A DNA stretch of 64,000 nucleotides from Piscinibacter sp047600445 (GTDB taxonomy: Bacteria; Pseudomonadota; Gammaproteobacteria; Burkholderiales; Burkholderiaceae_C), in assembly GCF_047600445.1 (NCBI RefSeq), contig NZ_JASGKT010000002.1:744001-808000 (forward strand). The letters are read 5' to 3'. Position numbers and translations under genes: made by a program. Under the pieces are notes generated by a model. The model ran no database searches and had not been told where the DNA came from. It saw nothing but the letters and a program-made list of their open reading frames with translations. The first letter of the stretch is position 1, and every line of letters begins with the position of its first letter. Below, in pieces: positions 52,554-61,859 of the stretch.

Positions 52554-53521
52554 GCCGCGACGACGCGGACCCAGCCCGGCAGCGGGCGTTCGACCCGCAC
52601 CGGCAGCGTGCGCTCCAGCAGCCGGTAGACCTGGTCGAGATCGTCGAGCGGGAAGGCGCCGACGATGCGCAGCGCCGCCGCGTCGTCCGCGCAGCTCAGC
52701 CAGCCGCGCTGGTAGCGTGCCAGCTCGGCGCAGAAGGCGGCCAGCGGCCAGCCGTCGGCCACCAGCATGCCGCGTGTCCAGGCGTCGGCCTCGGGCGTCG
52801 CGGGCTGCGCGTCGCCGAGGCTCGAGCGGTCGAAGCGCAACTGCCGGCCGGCCGGCACGCGCCGCGGCGCGGCGCCCGCGGCGTGGGCCACGTCGACTGC
52901 GCCCTCGAACACGCACAGCGAGCCGTCGTCGCCGTTGCGCCGCGCGCTGAAGCGCGTGCCGACGGGGCTCAGGCCGCAGGCGGCCAGGTCGAGCCGCCAG
53001 GGGCGCGACGGCACGGCCGTGTCCTCGGCGGTGGCCACCAGCAGCTCGCCGCGCAGCAACTGCACGGCGCGCTCCTGCGCGGTGTAGCGGATGCGCAGCG
53101 CCGTGTCGGTGTTGAGCCACAGCCGCGTGCCGTCGGCCAGGCGCATCTCGCGGCGCTCGCCGACGGCCGTGCGCGCATCGGCGTTCCAGTCCTGCTGCGC
53201 CACCAGCCAGCCGGCCGCGCCGGCGAAGCCCACGCCGGCCAGCGTGCCCAGCGCGCGGCGCCGGCTGGTGTTCACGCGGCGCGCCCGTGTCAGCGCCTGC
53301 ACCGCGGCATGGCGGTCGATGCCGGGCGGCAGGTCCTCGAAACCTTGGTTGAGGGCTTCGACGCGCTGCCAGGCGCGCGCGTGGCGCGGGTCGGCCTGCA
53401 GCCAGCGGCGCCAGGCCTCGCGCTCCCGCTCGCCGGGCGCCCCGCCGAGCACCGCGAACCACTCGGCCGCCTGCCGCAGGATCTGCTCGCTCGGCGCGCC
53501 GGCCGCCTCGGGCTCAGTCAT
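52550..53521 (-). CDS. fecR: FecR-type anti-sigma factor / signal transducer
   Basis: The 323-residue product has the DUF4880 N-terminus (AAEWFAVLGGAPGEREREAWRRWLQADPRHARAWQRVEALN), a short membrane segment near 95-110 (GTLAGVGFAGAAGWLV), a FecR domain (MRLADGTRLWLNTDTALRI) and a C-terminal domain (WPLAAFCAELARYQRG). It is adjacent to its sigma factor (8-bp overlap) and its receptor (4-bp overlap), a complete FecI-FecR-receptor cassette. Confidence 0.92.
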   Translation of the reverse strand: MTEPEAAGAPSEQILRQAAEWFAVLGGAPGEREREAWRRWLQADPRHARAWQRVEALNQGFEDLPPGIDRHAAVQALTRARRVNTSRRRALGTLAGVGFAGAAGWLVAQQDWNADARTAVGERREMRLADGTRLWLNTDTALRIRYTAQERAVQLLRGELLVATAEDTAVPSRPWRLDLAACGLSPVGTRFSARRNGDDGSLCVFEGAVDVAHAAGAAPRRVPAGRQLRFDRSSLGDAQPATPEADAWTRGMLVADGWPLAAFCAELARYQRGWLSCADDAAALRIVGAFPLDDLDQVYRLLERTLPVRVERPLPGWVRVVAA

Positions 53522-54014
53522 CCTGGAGCAGCAGCCGGTGCATGACCTGCGCCATGTACTTCTTGACCATGCGTTCGGACACGCCCAGCTCGGCGGCGAT
53601 CTCCGGATAGCTCAGCCCTTCGAGCCGGGCCATCAGGAAGGCGCGGCAGGCGTTCGGCGGCAGGCCGCGCAGCCGCGCGTCGACCTGCGCCAGCGCCTCC
53701 AGCGCGAGCGCCTTGTCCTCGGGCGAGCGGGCCCATGCGGGCGGCGTCGCCTGCAAGGCGTCGAGGTAGGCGCGCTCCAGATCCTGGCGGCGCCAGTGCG
53801 ACACCACCAGTGCGTTGGCCACCGTGGTCAGCAGCGCGCGCGGCTCGCGGATCGCCGCGGCCAGCTCCGACGACAGCAGCTTGACGAAGGTGTCCTGCGC
53901 CAGGTCCTCGGCCTTGTGGCGGCAGCCGAGCTTCTTGTTCAGCAGCCCGCGCAGCCAGCCGTGGTGGTCGGCGTAGAGCGTGCCGAGGGAGGGATGCACC
54001 GGGTTGGCAGACAT
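53514..54014 (-). CDS. fecI: FecI-type ECF sigma factor
   Basis: A 166-residue ECF sigma factor. Region 2 is HHGWLRGLLNKKLGCRHKAEDLAQDTFVKLL, region 4 is RAFLMARLEGLSYPEIAAELGVSERMVKKYMAQVM. It should direct the downstream receptor gene once FecR reports the ligand-bound receptor. A Fur-like box lies about 30 bp upstream, so the cassette is expected to be iron-repressed. It is paralogous to the sigma factor at 34937-35452 but clearly diverged. Confidence 0.92.
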   Translation of the reverse strand: MSANPVHPSLGTLYADHHGWLRGLLNKKLGCRHKAEDLAQDTFVKLLSSELAAAIREPRALLTTVANALVVSHWRRQDLERAYLDALQATPPAWARSPEDKALALEALAQVDARLRGLPPNACRAFLMARLEGLSYPEIAAELGVSERMVKKYMAQVMHRLLLQDD

Positions 54015-54044
54015 GGTGTGGGCGGGAGGAGAGCGAAATTTGAC

Positions 54045-54065
54045 GAATGATAACGATTTCGATTC
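54045..54065. promoter_or_regulatory. Fur-box-like site upstream of the second fecI
   Basis: The sequence beginning GAATGATAACGATTT at 54045 shares most positions with the AATGATAATCATT core of the Fur consensus and is flanked by GAAT/ATTC. It lies 31 bp upstream of the sigma factor start. Weaker than the perfect palindrome upstream of the first fecI. Confidence 0.62.
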
Positions 54066-54072
54066 GTTCAGG

Positions 54073-54138
54073 CACCGATGCGGTACCGATGCGGCATTGA
54101 CGCGGCCTTGACGCCGCAGCGACGCCGCGCTGACGCCG
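54073..54138. repeat. six tandem 11-bp units
   Basis: Six consecutive units of exactly 11 bp end in GATGCGG (first two), GACGCGG (third) and GACGCCG (last three), at 54073, 54084, 54095, 54106, 54117 and 54128. The period approximates one helical turn. They lie between the Fur-like site and the start of the small membrane protein gene. Confidence 0.7.
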
Positions 54139-54160
54139 CGCCGCCTACGCTGCCCGCACG

Positions 54161-54454
54161 ATGTCGACGCAACCCGCTTCCGCCGGCGGCAGCCTGCCGC
54201 GCCTCGGCCGCCCGCTGGCCCTGCTGGCGATCACCGCCTTGCTCAATCCCTACACGCTGTTCCTGCGCGACGCGGGGCTGGTGCACTGGGTCGCGGCCTT
54301 CCTGATTCCCTGCGGCGGCTCGCTGGCCGCCGAGGCGTGCCTGCGCTGGCTGCGGCGCGGCGCGGCGCGCGCCGGGGACCTGGCGGCCGCGCTCAGCGCG
54401 AAGGCGTTCGCGCTGCAGGCGGTGCTTCTGTGCTTCCAGTGGGCCGACGTGTAG
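54161..54454 (+). CDS. small membrane protein, uncharacterised
   Basis: The 97-residue frame begins at an ATG without a clear ribosome-binding site. Two or three hydrophobic stretches are visible (PLALLAITALLNPYTLFL, LVHWVAAFLIPCGGSLAA, ALSAKAFALQAVLLCFQW). The 3' end overlaps the convergent MATE gene by 62 bp, a large overlap, and no family is recognised. A TGACGC/TACGCT pair at about 54129-54150 could be a promoter. It may be real but could be a chance frame in G+C-rich DNA. Confidence 0.42.
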   Translation: MSTQPASAGGSLPRLGRPLALLAITALLNPYTLFLRDAGLVHWVAAFLIPCGGSLAAEACLRWLRRGAARAGDLAAALSAKAFALQAVLLCFQWADV

Positions 54455-55820
54455 CGCCGCGCCGCGAGCGCGCGATCATCCACGCCAGGAAGCCGCACAT
54501 GCCCGTGCCGGCGACCACCAGCCCGGCGGTGGCCGCCGCCCACATGCCCGCGGCGCCCTTGAGCGCCGGCGGCGTCAGCCCGGTCAGGTCGAAGGCCACC
54601 GTGTAGCCGCCGGCCAGCCCGACGCCCCAGATCGCCAGCGCGTAGATCACCAGCGGTGCCACCGCGATGCGCCAGGCGCGCAGCACGAAGCCGGCGATGG
54701 CCTGCGCGGCGTCGGCGACGTGGAACAGCGCCACCCAGGCCAGCAGCGGCAGCGCCGCGGCGGCGACCACCGCGTCGCGCGTGTACAGGCCGACGATGCC
54801 GGCGCGGAACAGGTAGACGAAGCTGCCCATCGCCGCGGCGATGGCCACGCCGATCTCCACGCCGTGCCAGCCGATGCGGTGCGCGTCGGGCAGGTCGCCG
54901 GCGCCGATGCGCTGCGCCACCAGCGTGCTGGAGGCGTTGGCGATGGCCAGCGGCATCATGAACATCAGCGCCACCAGGTTGGCCGCGATCTGGTGCCCCG
55001 CCACCGGCGTGGCGCCCAGGCGCGAGATGAAGAAGGCCATGAAGGTGAAGCCGGTCACCTCGATCATGATCGAGCCGCCCATCGGCACGCCCAGGCGCAG
55101 CAGCGCGAGCAGGCTGGCGCGGTGCGGCCGCGCGAAGCGGCCGGCGACGCGAAAGCGCGCGTAGAACGGGTCGCGCTGCAGGATCAGCCAGGCCGCCGCG
55201 AGCTGCGCGAGCATGCACAGCGCCGTGGCCGTGCCGCAGCCGGGCGCGCCCAGCGCCGGCAGCGGCCCGGCGCCGAACACGAACAGCGCCGTCAGCGGCA
55301 CCTTGAACAGCAGCGCGCCGAGCTGCAGCAGCATCACGATCTTCGGCCGCGACACCGCGGTGTTGAAGCCGCGGAAGGCGGTGAACAGCAGCGCCGGCGG
55401 CAGCGCGACGGCCAGCGCCGCGAGGTGGCCGCGCACCTTGGCCGCCACCTCGGGCGGCGCGCGCGCGAGGTCGAGGAAGGGCTGCGGCCACAGCAGCAGC
55501 GCGCAGCCCGGCACGGCCAGCGCGAGCGCCAGCCACATCGCCTGGTGCAGTTGCGCGCCGCAGGCCTCGTGGTGCTGTGCGCCGTAGAGCTGGCCGGCGA
55601 TCGGGCTGACCGCCAGCACGATGCCCATCAGCCCGATGAAGACGGTGATGTAGGCGGCGCCGCCGATCGCCAGCGCGGCGAGGTCGGTGGCGCCGGCGCG
55701 CGCGGCCATCACCGTGTCGACGGTGGAGAAGGCCAGCACCGCCACCTGGCCGACGAACACCGGCCAGGCCAGCGGGGCGATGCGCCGCGCGCTGCCCGCC
55801 AGCGCCGCGAGGCGGCTCAC
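54393..55820 (-). CDS. MATE family efflux transporter
   Basis: The 475-residue protein has twelve membrane helices in two halves. Family blocks seen: AWPVFVGQVAVLAFSTVDTVMAARAG, VSPIAGQLYGAQHHEACG, GVPMGGSIMIEVTGFTFMAFF and ATPVAGHQIAANLVALMFMMP with ANASSTLVAQRIGAG. It belongs to the NorM branch, exporting cationic compounds using sodium or proton gradients. It starts with GTG, overlapping the DUF3717/DUF1289 gene by 4 bp. The last 20 residues are polar and of low complexity. Confidence 0.92.
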   Translation of the reverse strand: MSRLAALAGSARRIAPLAWPVFVGQVAVLAFSTVDTVMAARAGATDLAALAIGGAAYITVFIGLMGIVLAVSPIAGQLYGAQHHEACGAQLHQAMWLALALAVPGCALLLWPQPFLDLARAPPEVAAKVRGHLAALAVALPPALLFTAFRGFNTAVSRPKIVMLLQLGALLFKVPLTALFVFGAGPLPALGAPGCGTATALCMLAQLAAAWLILQRDPFYARFRVAGRFARPHRASLLALLRLGVPMGGSIMIEVTGFTFMAFFISRLGATPVAGHQIAANLVALMFMMPLAIANASSTLVAQRIGAGDLPDAHRIGWHGVEIGVAIAAAMGSFVYLFRAGIVGLYTRDAVVAAAALPLLAWVALFHVADAAQAIAGFVLRAWRIAVAPLVIYALAIWGVGLAGGYTVAFDLTGLTPPALKGAAGMWAAATAGLVVAGTGMCGFLAWMIARSRRGATRRPTGSTEAPPAARTPSR

Positions 55821-56251
55821 GAGGCCGCCTCGCGATCCTCGTCGGCGCCGCGCTCGGCGCGCTCGGCGTAGCGGTTGAAGCGCCAGGCCGTGCCTTCCAT
55901 CGTGATGCGCCGCCAGGTGGCGCGTTTTTCCACCGGGCTCATCTCGGTCCAGCGCTGCACCTCGTCGAACGTGCGGCCGCAGCCCTTGCAGACGTCGTCG
56001 CCCTGGCTGGTCGAGCAGATCGCGATGCAGGGCGTGTCGGGCGTGCTGCGGTACCAGTCCATCCACGCGGCGCGCGCGCCGCCGGACAGCGCGGCCTCGT
56101 CGACCTGCAAGTCGTGCTGCCAGACCATGCTGCCGTAGACCTCGGCGAGCGCGCGCACCTCGGCGCAGGCGGTGATGCCGTCGAGCGAGGGCGAGCGCGC
56201 GCGCCACCAGTTGATGGCGGCCTCGATGTCGGTGATGTGGATGCCGGCCAT
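55817..56251 (-). CDS. DUF3717-DUF1289 protein
   Basis: The 144-residue protein has an N-terminal DUF3717 region (HITDIEAAINWWRARSPSL, VRALAEVYGSMVWQH) and a C-terminal DUF1289 zinc-ribbon-like domain with cysteines in TPCIAICSTSQGDDVCKGCGRTFDEVQRW. DUF1289 proteins are small iron-sulfur or zinc proteins of unknown function. The fused form is familiar in Burkholderiales. The GTG of the following MATE gene overlaps its stop. Confidence 0.87.
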   Translation of the reverse strand: MAGIHITDIEAAINWWRARSPSLDGITACAEVRALAEVYGSMVWQHDLQVDEAALSGGARAAWMDWYRSTPDTPCIAICSTSQGDDVCKGCGRTFDEVQRWTEMSPVEKRATWRRITMEGTAWRFNRYAERAERGADEDREAAS

Positions 56252-56350
56252 GACGCTCGTCGCGCGCGAAGGGGCGGAAGAATAGCAGCGCGCGCACCTT
56301 CCTGCCGGGTCCGGGCGCGGTGTCACAATCGCCGCGCAGCGAGGTCCGCC

Positions 56351-57577
56351 GTGCTCGACATCGAAGCCCCTTCCATCGACTCCGCGCGCATGCGCCGCGC
56401 GGGGCGCGAGCTGCTCTCGCTGGCGCTGATGGATTCGCGCAACCACACGCTGCGCTGGATCGCCGCCTTCGAGCGCGCGCTCGCGTCGAGCGAGCTGACG
56501 GTGCCGCAGCAGCACGACCTGAGCCCGCCGCTGTGGGAGCTGGGCCACCTCGGCTGGTTCCAGGAGCGCTGGATCGCGCGCAACGTGCAGCGCCAGCGCG
56601 GCGCGCGCTGCGACCCGTCGCGCCCGCGCCTGCCGTCCATCCTCAGCGACGCCGACCGCTGCTTCGACCCCGCCGAGGTGTCGCACGCGATGCGCTGGCG
56701 CGTCGAGCTGCCCGAGCTGCAGGCGACGCGGCAGTACCTCGTCGACACGCTGGAGACCACGCTCGAGCTGCTCGACGCCACGCCCGAGGACGACGACGAC
56801 GCGCTGTACTTCTACCGCCTCGCGCTGTTCCACGAAGACCTGCGCGGCGAGATGTTCGCGCAGATGAGCCAGACGCTGGGCTTCGACGCCGGCCTGCTGG
56901 CCGCGCCGGCGGCGCTGAACCCGCGCGAGGCGCTGCTGTTCCCGGCCACGCGCTGGCCGCTGGGCTGCGAGCCCGGCGGCTTCGTGTTCGACAACGAGAA
57001 GTGGGTGCACGAGGTCGCGCTGCCCGAGTTCGAGATCGACGCGCAGCCGGTGAGCTGGCAGCAGTACGCCGAGTTCGTCGAGGACGGCGGCTACGACGCG
57101 CCGGAGTTCTGGCATCCGCAGGGCTGGCAGTGGCTGCAGCGCGAGGGGCGGCGCACGCCGCGCCACGTCGACCAGATGCGCCACGGCGTGCTGGCGCAGC
57201 GTTTCGGCAAGCTGATGCGCGTGCCGATGGCGCAGCCGGCGATGCACCTGGCCTGGTACGAGGCCGACGCCTGGTGCCGCTGGGCCGGCCGGCGCCTGCC
57301 CAGCGAGGTGGAGTGGGAAGCCGCCGCGCACCAGGGCGCCAGCCGCGGCTGGCGCTGGGGCGACGTGTGGGAGTGGACGGCCAGCACCTTCCGCCCCTAC
57401 CCGGGCTTCGCGCCGGGGCCGCTGCGCGACTACTCGCAGGGCGCCTTCGGTACGCACAAAGTGCTGCGCGGCGCCTCGTTCGCGACGCGCTCGCGCATGC
57501 GCGAGCCCAAGTTCCGCCAGTTCGCGCTGCCCGAGCGCGACGAGATGTTCTGCGGCTTCAGGAGCTGCGCGGCGTAG
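56351..57577 (+). CDS. EgtB/SenA-family non-heme iron enzyme with a substituted iron ligand
   Basis: The 408-residue protein has an N-terminal DinB_2 domain (LMDSRNHTLRWIAAFERAL, LSPPLWELGHLGWFQERWIARN) and a C-terminal formylglycine-generating-enzyme-like domain from about 220 (GGFVFDNEKWVHEVALPEFEIDAQPVSWQQYAEFV, RLPSEVEWEAAAH, VWEWTASTFRPYPGF). EgtB joins cysteine or glutathione cysteine to trimethylhistidine; SenA makes selenoneine. Iron is held by three histidines, one in GHLGW and two in an HxxxH. Here that region reads FH161EDLR165GE: the second His is Arg. No egtD, senB or senC is in the window. The GTG start has GAGGT five bases upstream. Confidence 0.82.
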   Translation: MLDIEAPSIDSARMRRAGRELLSLALMDSRNHTLRWIAAFERALASSELTVPQQHDLSPPLWELGHLGWFQERWIARNVQRQRGARCDPSRPRLPSILSDADRCFDPAEVSHAMRWRVELPELQATRQYLVDTLETTLELLDATPEDDDDALYFYRLALFHEDLRGEMFAQMSQTLGFDAGLLAAPAALNPREALLFPATRWPLGCEPGGFVFDNEKWVHEVALPEFEIDAQPVSWQQYAEFVEDGGYDAPEFWHPQGWQWLQREGRRTPRHVDQMRHGVLAQRFGKLMRVPMAQPAMHLAWYEADAWCRWAGRRLPSEVEWEAAAHQGASRGWRWGDVWEWTASTFRPYPGFAPGPLRDYSQGAFGTHKVLRGASFATRSRMREPKFRQFALPERDEMFCGFRSCAA

Positions 57578-57938
57578 CGCCGCGCCCGGGCTCGTCGAGC
57601 GCCGCCGCGAAGGCCTGTTCCAGCGCGTGGCACAGCGCCTCGATCTGCGGCGCCAGCCGCGCCTGCGCGCGCCGCTCGGCGGCCAGCAGCCGCGCGCCGG
57701 CCGGCGACAGCCGCGCGGGCTGGCCCTTGACCCAGACGACCAGCTCGCGGCCCAGTTCGGCCTCCCAGCGCCTCAGCTCGCCCCACACGTGGCGGTAGGA
57801 CAGCCCGAGCGTGCGCGCCGCCGCGCGGATCGAGCCGGTGTCGTGCAGCGCGTCGAGCAGCGCGATCAGCGGGTGGTGCAGCCCGCGCCGCAGCTCGGGC
57901 TCGACGCTCAGCGCATAGCTCAGGTGGACGTGGTGCAT
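57558..57938 (-). CDS. ModE-like winged-helix regulator, apparently lacking its effector domain
   Basis: The 126-residue product is a LysR/ModE-type winged helix: LIALLDALHDTGSIRAAARTLGLSYRHVWGELRRWEAELGRELVVWVKGQPARLSPAGARLLAAE. Related proteins from memory are about 350 residues, with a periplasmic-binding-like C-terminal domain that senses molybdate or a small ligand. Here the frame ends soon after the coiled segment LAPQIEALCHALEQAFAAALDE, where the gene meets the convergent EgtB/SenA gene (20-bp overlap). It is divergent from the molybdenum-hydroxylase operon, which it likely controls. Confidence 0.78.
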   Translation of the reverse strand: MHHVHLSYALSVEPELRRGLHHPLIALLDALHDTGSIRAAARTLGLSYRHVWGELRRWEAELGRELVVWVKGQPARLSPAGARLLAAERRAQARLAPQIEALCHALEQAFAAALDEPGRGATPRSS

Positions 57939-57969
57939 GGGGCGCGTCGGGGGCAGCGGGGAGGCGGTG

Positions 57970-57989
57970 TTATGAACAAAAGATCATAA
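57970..57989. promoter_or_regulatory. palindromic operator between the ModE-like regulator and the Mo-enzyme operon
   Basis: Perfect 6-bp arms TTATGA (57970-57975) and TCATAA (57984-57989) around ACAAAAGA. It is A+T-rich in a very G+C-rich region and resembles the TAT-N-ATA layout of ModE-type sites, though with different half-sites. It lies 31 bp upstream of the regulator and 96 bp upstream of the small-subunit start. Confidence 0.65.
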
Positions 57990-57995
57990 GGGAAC

Positions 57996-58012
57996 CCCTG
58001 CGCTTTGCAGGG
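57996..58012. promoter_or_regulatory. short hairpin in the Mo-hydroxylase leader
   Basis: CCCTGC-GCTTT-GCAGGG gives a perfect 6-bp stem with a 5-base loop, 73 bp upstream of the small-subunit start. It could influence the mRNA leader. It does not match the molybdenum-cofactor riboswitch as I know it. Confidence 0.35.
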
Positions 58013-58085
58013 TCGGGCACGGCTCGAAGAATGCTTCGCAGACCGCCGCGCGGCGCGGCGGCACGCCACCCGAGGAGACACCACC

Positions 58086-58577
58086 GTGAGCGTTCCCATT
58101 TCCCTGACCGTCAACGGCAAGGCCGTGTCGGTGAACGTCGATCCGCGCACGCTGCTCGTGCAGTTGATCCGCGAGCACCTGCAACTCACCGGCACGCACG
58201 TCGGCTGCGACACCGCGCAGTGCGGCGCCTGCACGGTGCACCTGAACGGCCGCGCGGTGAAGTCGTGCTCGATGCTGGCGGTGCAGGCGCAGGGCGGGCA
58301 GGTGACGACGATCGAGGGCCTGTCGGCCGCCAACGGCGAACTGCATCCGATGCAGGCCGCGTTCCGCGAGTGCCACGGACTGCAGTGCGGCTTCTGCACG
58401 ACGGGCATGGTGATGTCGGCCGTCAAGCTGCTGGAGGACTGTCCGAACGCCAACGAACAGCAGATTCGCGAAGGGCTGGACGGCAACATCTGCCGCTGTA
58501 CGGGTTATCACAACATCGTCAAGGCGATCCAGCACTGCCAGAGCGGCAAGGCCGGGCAGCCGGTGGCGGCGGCCTGA
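58086..58577 (+). CDS. molybdenum hydroxylase small subunit, [2Fe-2S] (CoxS-like)
   Basis: The 163-residue iron-sulfur subunit of a xanthine-oxidase/CO-dehydrogenase-family enzyme. The plant-type 2Fe-2S cluster cysteines are in GCDTAQCGACTVHLNG, with the fourth in VKSCSMLA. The second cluster cysteines are in CGFCTTGMVMSA and GNICRCTGYHNIV. It passes electrons from the Mo site to FAD. The GTG start is supported by GAGGAG upstream. First gene of the operon. Confidence 0.95.
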   Translation: MSVPISLTVNGKAVSVNVDPRTLLVQLIREHLQLTGTHVGCDTAQCGACTVHLNGRAVKSCSMLAVQAQGGQVTTIEGLSAANGELHPMQAAFRECHGLQCGFCTTGMVMSAVKLLEDCPNANEQQIREGLDGNICRCTGYHNIVKAIQHCQSGKAGQPVAAA

Positions 58578-58594
58578 GCGGGGAGGGCACGACC

Positions 58595-60955
<2,361 letters not shown>

Positions 60956-60967
60956 GGAGAGACGACC

Positions 60968-61762
60968 ATGTATGCATTCGACTACCAGCGCCCGGGCAGC
61001 GTCGCGGCGGCGGCCGCGGCCTTCCAGGGCGATGCGCGCTTCCTCGCCGGCGGGCAGAGCCTCGTGCAGGCGATGCGGCTGCGGCTGTCGTCCAGCGAGC
61101 GCCTCGTCGACCTGGGCGGCATCGCCGAGCTGAAGGGCATCACGGTCGGCGGCGGCAGCGTCGTGATCGGCGCGATGACCACGCACGCCGCAGTGGCCGC
61201 CTCGCCCGAGGTGAAGAAGGCCCTTCCGGCGCTGGCCGGGCTGGCCGGCGGCATCGGCGACGCGATGGTGCGCAACATGGGCACCATCGGCGGCTCGATC
61301 GCCAACGCCGACCCGGCGGCCGACTACCCGGCCGGCGTCGTCGGCCTGAACGCGACGGTGAAGACCAGCCGGCGCAGCATCGCGGCCGACGACTTCTTCA
61401 AGGGCCTGTACGAAACCGCGCTCGAACCCGGCGAGCTGATCACCGCGGTGAGCTTCCCTGTGCCGCAGCGCGCCGCTTACGTGAAGTACAGGCAGCCGGC
61501 CTCGCGCTTCGCGCTGGTGGGCGTGTTCGTCGCGCAGACGGCCGACGGCGTGCGCGTGGCCGTCACCGGCGCGGCCGGCAGCGTGTTCCGCTGCAAGCCG
61601 ATCGAGGACGCGCTGGCGAAGAGCTTCACGCCCGAAGCCGCCAAGGCGGTGAAGGTGAGCGCCGACGGCCTGAACGCCGACCTGCACGGCTCGGCCGCCT
61701 ACCGCGCCGCGATGATCAGCGTGATGGCCTCGCGCGCGGTGGCCGCGGCGCTGGCGTCTTGA
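60968..61762 (+). CDS. molybdenum hydroxylase FAD-binding subunit (CoxM-like)
   Basis: The 264-residue flavin subunit that receives electrons from the iron-sulfur subunit. The FAD motifs are ARFLAGGQSLVQAMRLRLSS (AGGQS type) and NMGTIGGSIANADPAADYPAGV (TIGG type). The C-terminal CO_deh_flav_C domain follows from about 165 (AYVKYRQPASRFALVGVFVA). Order small-large-FAD is the Burkholderiales form of this cluster. A GAGGAGAG ribosome-binding site lies just upstream. Confidence 0.94.
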   Translation: MYAFDYQRPGSVAAAAAAFQGDARFLAGGQSLVQAMRLRLSSSERLVDLGGIAELKGITVGGGSVVIGAMTTHAAVAASPEVKKALPALAGLAGGIGDAMVRNMGTIGGSIANADPAADYPAGVVGLNATVKTSRRSIAADDFFKGLYETALEPGELITAVSFPVPQRAAYVKYRQPASRFALVGVFVAQTADGVRVAVTGAAGSVFRCKPIEDALAKSFTPEAAKAVKVSADGLNADLHGSAAYRAAMISVMASRAVAAALAS

Positions 61763-61787
61763 GGGACGGCATGAGCCGGGCCGAGCG

Positions 61788-61846
61788 CCGGGCCGCTCCC
61801 AAGCCGGCCCGGATCCCCTCGGGGGATCGGCCGATGTACTCATCGG
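61788..61846. repeat. three tandem perfect stem-loops between coxM-like and moxR-like genes
   Basis: In the 97-bp gap: CCGGGCC (61788-61794) with GGCCCGG (61806-61812); GATCCCC (61812-61818) with GGGGATC (61822-61828); and CCGATG (61831-61836) with CATCGG (61841-61846). Loops are 11, 3 and 4 bases. They may form an intra-operon processing or attenuation site, or be a copy of a dispersed palindromic repeat. Confidence 0.6.
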
Positions 61847-61859
61847 ACGAGGGGCGGTC

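Noticed and set aside
57990..58085. Molybdenum-cofactor riboswitch upstream of the Mo-hydroxylase operon
   Set aside because: Only one short hairpin is visible; the larger conserved Moco RNA architecture is not apparent in this short leader.
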